Below the pieces are notes generated by a model. The model did not search any database and was not told the DNA's origin. It worked only from the letters and a program-made list of their open reading frames with translations. Of a DNA stretch of 64,000 nucleotides, positions 57,252 through 64,000 are shown in pieces. A program made the translations under genes and the position numbers. Source of the stretch: Megalobrama amblycephala (lineage: Eukaryota; Chordata; Actinopteri; Cypriniformes; Xenocyprididae); assembly GCF_018812025.1 (NCBI RefSeq), contig NC_063061.1, positions 8,001,915 through 8,065,914 of the forward strand. Reading direction: 5' to 3'. Each line of letters begins with the position of its first letter. Position 1 is the first letter of the stretch.

Positions 57252-57489
57252 GGTTGAACCACTGTAGTCACATGAACTGTTTTAAATACGTCTTTAGTAG
57301 CTTTCTGGGCACTGAAAGTGTTAATTGTCTTTCTGGCAATGCAGGCCTCACTGAGACATCAGATTTTATGAAAAATATCTTAATTTGTGTTCCGAAGACG
57401 AACGAAGGTCTTACGGGTGTGGAACGACATGAGGGTGAGTAATTAATGACAGAATTTTCATTTTTGGGTGAACTAATCCTCTAATACTT

Positions 57490-57735
57490 TTAATCAGCAA
57501 GGACGCATTATATTGATCAAGTGACAGTAAAACTATCTATTTCAAATAAATGTTCTTTGGAGCCTTCTGTTCATCAAAGTATCATTGTTAATAATAAAAA
57601 AATGTTTCTTGAGCACCAAATCAGCATATTTCTGAAGGACCATGTGACACTGAAGACTAGAATAATGGCTGCTGAAAATTTTGCTTTCTTCAAAGGAATA
57701 ATTTACATTTTAAAATACATACATAAAAAATAGAT
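57490..57735. repeat. Dispersed repeat family S, copy 3
   Basis: Has AATCAGCAAGGACGCATTA, GTGACAGTAAA, GACCATGTGACACTGAAGAC and GGAATAATTTACATTTTAAA in the order typical of this family. No terminal CTGACCCC motif is left. Confidence 0.6.
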
Positions 57736-57890
57736 AACTGATATTTATTGTAATAATGAATGTTGTTATAATTGCATAAAACATATTAAGGAGAGAAAAT
57801 ATAATATAGCTGCTAATTTATTTGTAGCTGACAGCATAACTAATGCATTTGTGTCCACAGATGTTATCTCTGACATGTAATGGACTAGCA
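57736..57890. other. Unassigned spacer
   Basis: AT-rich, nothing recognised. Confidence 0.3.
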
Positions 57891-57960
57891 TTCCTGTAGC
57901 TCAAACAGAAGAAGTCATGGGTTCAATTCCCAGGGAATGCATGAACTGATCAATTGTATG
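57891..57960 (+). repeat. tRNA-derived SINE head, internally deleted
   Basis: TCCTGTAGCTCA (A-box half) is followed after a shortened spacer by GTCATGGGTTCAATTCCC (B box) and AGGGAATGCATGAACTGA. The missing part between the boxes and the lack of the 3' tail show a truncated SINE. Confidence 0.6.
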
Positions 57961-58732
57961 CCCACAGCTGTTAAGCACTTAAATGAGACAGAGATGGGGA
58001 TCAATCACAAGAAATTGCAGACATGAGGGAAACTTGCATGGCACATGCGAGACACACTAAATGCCACCTCTCTATAGAGACAATTATGCTCACAGAAACA
58101 GACAATGAAAGTATATAAGAGCCCATTTACAGTGATTACTACACTTCTGTAGATTGCTCTTGCATTCGACGAAGCACTTACGTTAGCTTAGTGGCATAGC
58201 TGAATAAAACAGACCTATAATGTAGTCTTAACTGAGGGAACACAGCAGCAATTTTGAATGTGAAAGACCACACTGTGCTAAATGAATCTTAATAAACTTT
58301 GTGTTAGGGGCTATTTAAAAAAAGAACATGGTGGAAATTGGTTTGAATTCTAAGTTTGAATTCTTTTTTTTTAATCTTAAAACATGCTTTTCACCCTCTT
58401 AGTAGTATATTTAATTTGACAATAATACAACAATGTATTAGAATTTAACAATGTTTAGCAGTAAACATACATGCATCATGGAAGAAGTACTTTGTTGGAA
58501 TGAAATTATAATGTAGTACATTTGGAAATCACAGTGATATTTACCTTGATTTTTCATTGTTTTCTGCACACATCACGTCTCAAATTTCATCTCTGACACT
58601 CTTTTCCGACACTGTTGTCTCTTTATGCGTTTTGTTTGTTTAGCTTACCAATGTTTATGTAATAATTATTCATTTTATGATGAAGTTTAATAGTGTAAGA
58701 TTAAAAGTCTTGGTCTGGCACAATACAATATA
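57961..58732. other. Unassigned
   Basis: No gene or repeat recognised. Confidence 0.35.
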
Positions 58733-59465
58733 TACTCACTGGCCACTTCATACAGTAGGTACACCTTGCTAGTACCGAATTGGACCCCCTTTTGCATTCA
58801 GAACTGCCTTAATTCTTCATCACATGGATTCAATAAGGTGCTGGAAACATTCCTCAGAGACTTTGGTCCATATGATAGCATCAAGCAGTTGCTGCAGATT
58901 AGTTGGCTGCACATCCATGATTGTGAATCTCCCATTCCAACACGTCCCAAAGCTGCTCTATTGGATTGAGATCTGATGACTGTGAAGGCCATTTGAGTAT
59001 AGTGAACTCATTGTAATGTTCAAGAAACCAGTCTGAGATGCTGGAAGTATCAGAAGATGGGTACACTGTGGTCATAAAAGGATGGTTATGGTCAGCAACA
59101 ATACTCAGATAAGTGTTCTGCTGCTGTAGTCCATCTGCTTCAAGGGTTGATGTGTTTAGAGACGCTCTTCTGCATACCTCTAGCATCAACAAGGCATTTT
59201 AGCCCACAGAACTACCACTCACTGGATATTTTCTCTTTTTTTTCGGACCATTCTCTAAACCTTACAGATGCTTGTGCATGAAGGTCCCAATAGATCAGCA
59301 GTTACTCAGACCAGCCCATCTGACACCAACAACCATGCCACATTTAAAGGCACTTAAATCACCTTTCTTTCCAGTTTAAACTTCAGCTGACTGTCTTGAC
59401 CATGTCTACATGCATAAATGCATTGAGTCGCTGCCACTGACTGATTAGATATTTGCGTTAACAGC
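58733..59465 (-). mobile_element. Tc1-like transposon remnant
   Basis: Starts near TACTCACTGGCCACTTCATA and GTAGGTACACCTTGC, a well-known fish Tc1 terminus. The minus strand codes FTILKWPSQS then SDLNPIEQLWDVLEWEIH, the last catalytic Glu region of a Tc1 transposase. Internal deletions remove the rest of the catalytic domain; further pieces typical of the family (CTGCATACCTCTAGCATCAA, CAGCAGTTACTCAGACCAGC) follow. The right terminus is lost. Dead. Confidence 0.82.
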
Positions 59466-60129
59466 TTGAAGACAGCATAACTAGACCTTGTTAAAAAGTT
59501 AAATAATTGCCTGATGAGCTACAGTACACAAATAACTCAAGTTATAACTCAACGGCAAGTGTAAAACTGTATCTGTTTTCAACACATCTGTCTGTCATCA
59601 GTTGCCACTTCCTCATGCATATATAATACCAGCCAGATGCACATCTACATGCGGGCCAAATCCCTTGATTCGCTCATGCCCACTTCTCTTGACCCAAATT
59701 TACTCCCCTATTGCTTATCTCACTGCTTTATCAAGATCTGTGTCAACAACTTCACTGTAAACTGTTTTAATTTTAACATGAATCCTATACTAGCATGAAT
59801 GCACAAACATTGGAATTGATGGAATGGCACAATGGTGTCACACAGCTGTGAAAGTAATGTGCATCATGTGACAGGTGTGTGGCACAACTTCACTGCAAGC
59901 ATGCTCAATCAAACTGCAACTTTAGGTTGGACATGAAACCCCCTTTCAAACGTGTGCCTCGATAGCAACACTAGCATCCTGGGAGCCAGAACCAGGCAAG
60001 CGCTGCTCACTTTTTTATAGCTGAATTGAACTCATTCCATAATTGAGAAACTTTACACCAGAGGGCTGAGGGCGGGTTTTACCTTTGCTGCAGGTGTCAA
60101 AAAATACAGTGTGGGTCCCGCAGTCCTAT
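59466..60129. other. Unassigned; may include L2 upstream remnants
   Basis: No domain is visible. The last part may be decayed LINE sequence leading into the reverse transcriptase fragment. Confidence 0.3.
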
Positions 60130-61135
60130 GATTTATTGCGCAACAAGAAAGGAGTCAACAAATGAAGTTCAGACAATCGAGGGAACAAGATAATCGGGGT
60201 AAAAGGTGGAAGGGTGAGGTGTCTAAGTCGCATCATCTTGCTACTGGGGTACCTCAGGGCTCAGTGCTTGGACCACTTCTTTTCTCCATCTACATGTCAT
60301 CACTAGGAACTTTCATTCAGAAACATGGTTTTTCCTCTCACTGCTATGCTGATGATACATAACTCTACCTCTCATTCCATCCAGATGATCAGACGGTAGC
60401 TGCTAGTATTTTAGCCTGCCTGACAGACATTTCTTGTTGAATGAAGGACCACCACCTTCAACTAAACCTTGCGAAGACAGAGCTGCTTGTGGTCTTAGCC
60501 AACCCAACACTCCATCACAACTTCTCTATTCAGCTTGGTTCATCAACTCATCCAGAACAGCCAGGAACCCTGAAGCTGTGATTGATGATCAGACCACATT
60601 GATGATCAGACCACATTGCTACAACTGCCAGATCCTGCAAGTTTGCCTTATACAACATTAGGAGGATCAGGCCCGAGCATGCTACACAACTCCTTGTTCA
60701 TCTCTTGTTCTATCCAGACTGGACTATTGTAATGCATTCTTGGCAGGCCTTCCAGCATGCACTGTCAAACCTCTGCAACTGATCCAGAATGCTTCAGCAA
60801 CGAGCCAAAGAGAGCGCATCTCTCATCATAAAATTGCACTGGTTGCCAATTGCTGCTTGCATCAAATTCAAGGCACTGACTTTTGCCTACAGAACAACTA
60901 CTGGCTCGGCACCACTATACCTGAACTCATTACTTCAGACTTACGTGCCATCCAAAAGCTTGCATTCTGCAAGTGAACATCGCCTTGTGGTGTCATCACA
61001 AAGAGGCACAAAATTACTTTCACAGACCTTTACCTGGACTGTTCCCTGCTGATTGAATGACCTGCCTAACTCAACCCGAGTTGCTGAGTCTTTAGCCATT
61101 TTCAAGAAGCTGCTAAAGACACTGTTCCCCAGCTT
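60130..61135 (+). pseudogene. L2-type LINE ORF2 fragment (reverse transcriptase)
   Basis: The reverse transcriptase of these elements copies their RNA into nicked DNA. The frame at 60162-60362 contains [18 protein letters not shown] and the catalytic YADD (60345-60356), then a stop two codons later. Continued similarity in shifting frames: HHLQLNLAKTELLV-like sequence, LDYCNAFLAGLPACTVKPLQ, LIQNAS, HWLPIAACIKFKALTFAYRT and ESLAIFKKLLKTLF, the familiar order downstream of the RT in fish L2 ORF2. The 5' part of ORF2 and the 3'UTR are missing. At least three frame changes. Confidence 0.88.
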
Positions 61136-61194
61136 TCCGTGCGCACGCTTCGAGACGGAGCAGAACACACATAGGCAAATGAATACTATGGGCT

Positions 61195-61400
61195 TCGGAT
61201 TCATGCCTAAAAGGTCAAATAGCCTACACACAAAAATGTCAAAATGTCATTTTGGTACGTATCCTCGTAAACACAGTCGGTTATCTCTTAAATTAATGTA
61301 AACAGTTGAGAAAGAAAACTCATGTGTAACAGTATATTGGATCTGTACATTAGCTCTTAAAGTGACAGCAGCCCAATATTACTGCTTCAGTCTGTGTCAT
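61195..61400. repeat. Dispersed repeat family R, copy 4
   Basis: GTAAACAGTTGAGAAAGAAA, GTAACAGTATATTGGATC and CTCTTAAAGTGACAGCAGCC match copies 1 and 2 in order. It follows the LINE fragment directly. Confidence 0.65.
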
Positions 61401-62745
61401 TTAGGTTAATCAAACAACAAAAGATAAAGATAAAATCATTCACTGCTCTTGAATGAATAACTTTTGTTTTAGGGATTAATCTATATTTAACGTATACAGT
61501 GAAGACTACGCAGTGTTATTTTACATTTGATTACTTTATTCAGTTTCTGTTATAGGCTATGATTTACCTGAATACCACTGTTAGTACATCATCCTGAAAC
61601 TCTGTTTATATAATTTGTATTTTTTTTTTCTGTTGTATTTATTTGCCCATTTTGTAATTAGTTTCTTCGTTCTTATTGTATTGCCGACTGTTTACTAGTC
61701 TTCTGTAAATGTTTTGAGGACCTTTTACTTTTCCTACATTAGTTAACCTAGTTTTTGCTGAAGTAGCCTATCAATAATGTGTGAAATTTTACTGATAGAC
61801 TTGTATCATGAAATAAGACTTTGATCACCCACAAATCATGTTAAATAATTGTGATTTCAATATTGACCAAAATAATCGTGATTATTATTTTTGCCATAAT
61901 CGAGCTCGAGCAGCTCTACAGTGCACTAAAAACAAGTAAGCTTGAATGACGTGCTTCTTGAATTACTGTGATTGTATGCCATCAACTCTGTAACTAGCAA
62001 AATGATCACAGATAAAGCTATATATAGTGAGCATTTCAATTTAATTACAAGTTCAATACTCTTTTGATTATTAGCTTATAAGTACACATTCGGTTATAAA
62101 ATATGAATAATTTAATGATATTCTTTTTCTACTTGTCTCTCTGCCTCTGCCTCTTTCTCTCTTCTCTGCCTCTAAGCCAGCATAGATACAAAAGGGCTTA
62201 TAAAGTAATAAAGGATATATTTGGTTGTGAAAGTTCAATGTTCCTCATACAGCCCCTGAGGGAAAAGTGTTTCTTTATTAAATAACCTAGCTGTTCTATT
62301 ACAGCAAGAGCTGTATAAGCTCACATAATGACAGACTTTTTGCTGACCTGCTCACTGTATCTTGTATTGTTCACACTGGGTCAGATTCACTACTGAGTAC
62401 CATTTTATACATAAGGTCAAAACTCAAACTCATTATTATTTTATACTAGGTTCTTGACTTAAGTAGTTTCACAATCTCAACAAAACAAAAATTATATTGT
62501 TTATATTAAAAAACACATTTTTTGGTATTTCTGCTGAAGAGTTTTCTGAAAATTTTAACAGAAACTGTGAGGTTTCAAGAACTGTACACATTCTTCAATG
62601 GAAGCAATAGTTCTGCTTCTCTCAGGTAATACTTGTTGAGGTTGAAGCACTGTTGACTCTGACCTATTTCCGTAGAGTCAGTAAGTTCTATGCACACTCT
62701 GTTTGTACATTTTCACAATTTAGTGAACAGACATTCCTTCAGCAT
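61401..62745. other. Unassigned; one hAT-like end
   Basis: AATAATCGTGATTATTATTT and GCCATAATCGAGC at 61870-61905 look like a hAT terminus. The rest is AT-rich with no gene. Confidence 0.35.
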
Positions 62746-62950
62746 AGCATAATACGCGTCTCAGGTTGCAAATGCAACCCGATTCCCTGAGAAGGAATAG
62801 ACTGCCAATTTAAGGTATGTGTTTACATGTGCTTCAGACAACGGTCATGCTGATGGCGTTCCCCATAGCGTTAACACCAAGATGGAGCACCTTGTTTCCT
62901 TCTAAGGAAACTGGGTTTCATACACAACCTGAAGCGTTTTAATGGTGACA
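62746..62950. repeat. Fragment of a common fish repeat
   Basis: CGTCTCAGGTTGCAAATGCA, CCCGATTCCCTGAGAAGGAA and GGCGTTCCCCATAGCGTTAA match in style a family widespread in cyprinid genomes. I recognise the words but not the class. Confidence 0.4.
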
Positions 62951-62964
62951 GGTATAGCTACCCT

Positions 62965-63312
62965 AACAAAAAAAGAAGTATACTTCAAGTTCATATTATC
63001 AAGTATACTTAAGTAATGTTCAAGTATATTTTTAAGTATACTTTATGTAGTAAGTATACTAGTATCAATGTACAATGTAAACTTGTAAGTGTACCATTTT
63101 AATACCGCTTGGGACCAAATTGGCCCAACTGAAGTATACATTTAAGTGTACTATAAGTGTAACAGTAAACTTTAAGTACACAACTAGTTCACAGCTTCAT
63201 TTCTCATTTGTACTGCATCTGTACTACAAGTGAACTTATAAGTATAGTAGTAGTTTACAACACTTATAGTTTACTTTTTATATATTATTTTTGCACTTTA
63301 AGTATACTACTA
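62965..63312. repeat. AAGTATACTT-rich palindromic repeat
   Basis: The decamer AAGTATACTT or close variants recur many times in both halves, each itself palindromic. It abuts the end of the minus-strand LTR element at 63315. Probably a MITE; no clear termini. Confidence 0.6.
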
Positions 63313-63662
63313 TGTGTTACAGTTGCTGGTGTAGAGATGAGGCAGATACGGATTTCCACAATAACATTAGATACTTTAATCAATCAAAGGCAGGGAACAC
63401 CAAACGCAAACATAACAGAGAACGGACAGGGAGTGAAGGGAGTGAGTCCATTATATGGGGAGTGCTGACGAGGAGGTCCAGGTGAAGATGATCTGTGATG
63501 ATGGGGAGATGACGAGGGAAGTGAGTGCAGGTGTGGAGAACAGGAGGAACATGGGAATTGTAGTCCAGGGAGACAGGGGATCTGTGACATTACCCCCCCC
63601 TCCCGGTAGGCGCATCCTCGCGCCGTAGATGGAACAACCGGGAGGGGGGTGGGTGCCCTGGA

Positions 63663-63767
63663 GACCTCATGCAGGTGTAGGGAGAGGAGTGGACTGGAGT
63701 GGAGGTCTCCAGGGCGGGACCTCATGCAGGTGTAGGGAGAGGAGTGGACTGGAGTGGAGGTCTGCAG
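63663..63767. repeat. 55-bp tandem duplication
   Basis: GACCTCATGCAGGTGTAGGG and the following bases to GGAGGTCT occur at 63663 and again at 63718, almost identical. Part of the internal region of LTR element 3. Confidence 0.9.
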
Positions 63768-63770
63768 CGG

Positions 63771-63977
63771 GCAGCCATGGCGGGTTGCAGCGGGCAGCCA
63801 TGGCGGGTCAAGCGGGCAGCCATGGCGGGTCAGGTGCAGCGGGCAGCCATGGCGGGTCAGGTGCAGCGGGCAGCCATGGCGGGTCAGGTGCAGCGGGCAG
63901 CCATGGCGGGTCAGGTGCAGCGGGCAGCCATGGCGGGTCAGGTGCAGCGGGCAGCCATGGCGGGTCAGGTGCAGCAG
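63771..63977. repeat. 27-bp minisatellite
   Basis: The word GCAGCCATGGCGGGT starts at 63771, 63794, 63816, 63843, 63870, 63897, 63924 and 63951. The first two steps are 23 and 22 bp, the rest exactly 27. The later units look identical, so recent expansion or gene conversion is likely. On the minus strand a unit codes nine residues, fitting the repeat-coding 3' ends of the other LTR elements here. Confidence 0.95.
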
Positions 63978-64000
63978 CCGACTTGCAGACGAGCCCAGGA

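Larger units (their letters stand above)
54595..57484. mobile_element. TTAA foldback MITE, family A copy 4 (outer)
   Basis: TTAA at 54595-54598 followed by AGGGTTAGTTCACAC; the right end is GGGTGAACTAATCCT with CTAA at 57481-57484, a mutated TTAA. The two arms match copy 1 in order but are separated by the 2-kb insert 55207-57251. An extra inverted block around 54960-55090 (GTTCGGAGCGTGTATCAAAC against GCTCCGAACCACTGATTCG) forms the inner fold. Confidence 0.85.
63315..64000 (-). mobile_element. Non-autonomous LTR retroelement 3 (3' end), runs off window
   Basis: On the minus strand an LTR spans 63589 to 63315, starting TGTCACAGATCCCCTG and ending CAGCAACTGTAACA. A polypurine tract lies just inside at 63604-63591. 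The internal part from 63605 upward has GAGGATGCGCCTACCGG, a 55-bp duplication and a 27-bp minisatellite, with no enzyme domain seen. The 5' LTR is outside the window. Confidence 0.75.

Noticed and set aside
63594..64000. CRISPR-like array because of regular 27-bp spacing
   Set aside because: The units are contiguous copies without unique spacers, in a vertebrate LTR element.

Overview
The window is vertebrate genomic DNA dominated by mobile elements. The element families (Tc1 transposons with long inverted repeats, TTAA-flanked foldback MITEs, hAT MITEs with 8-bp duplications, 5S- and tRNA-derived SINEs, L2-type LINE pieces) and one protein-coding exon point to a teleost, probably a cyprinid. 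This assignment rests on family recognition; no database was searched.

Host gene: one host coding exon is supported, the 5' coding exon of a ppp2r2b-like gene (PP2A regulatory subunit B55-beta) on the minus strand at 35810-35879. A CpG-rich region at 35880-36365 is its probable 5'UTR and promoter. The rest of the gene would lie at lower coordinates, so much of 1-35809 may be its first intron. No second exon was recognised. I found no tRNA, rRNA or CRISPR genes.

Layout: 1-8.1 kb holds hAT fragments and two TTAA foldback MITEs. 9-17.7 kb holds a CpG-rich foldback element, several TTAA elements (one nested in another) and a hAT MITE. 18.6-23.7 kb has another hAT MITE and a three-layer nest. 25.2 kb carries a perfect 97-bp inverted repeat. 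28-33.3 kb has more TTAA MITEs, one holding a Harbinger-type MITE. 37.2-38.7 kb is a Tc1 element inserted into a ~135-bp tandem repeat. 39.3-45.4 kb holds two non-autonomous LTR elements. 45.6-48.7 kb is a decayed hAT element filled with four further insertions. 50.0-51.7 kb is the best preserved Tc1 element. 54.6-57.5 kb is a three-layer TTAA nest. 58.7-61.1 kb holds a third Tc1 remnant and an L2 reverse-transcriptase pseudogene. 63.3-64.0 kb is the 3' end of a minus-strand LTR element with a 27-bp minisatellite running to the window edge.

No intact autonomous element was found. Both long Tc1 transposase genes are frameshifted in A homopolymers, the hAT and L2 genes are broken, and the many TTAA and hAT MITEs have no functional transposase in the window, so any mobility would need enzyme supplied from elsewhere. 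I did not find a clearly new biological system. The strongest leads are the perfect palindrome, the D-box/octamer module in a TTAA MITE family, the DD32E catalytic spacing in a Tc1 transposase, and a shared 3' signature in three LTR elements.
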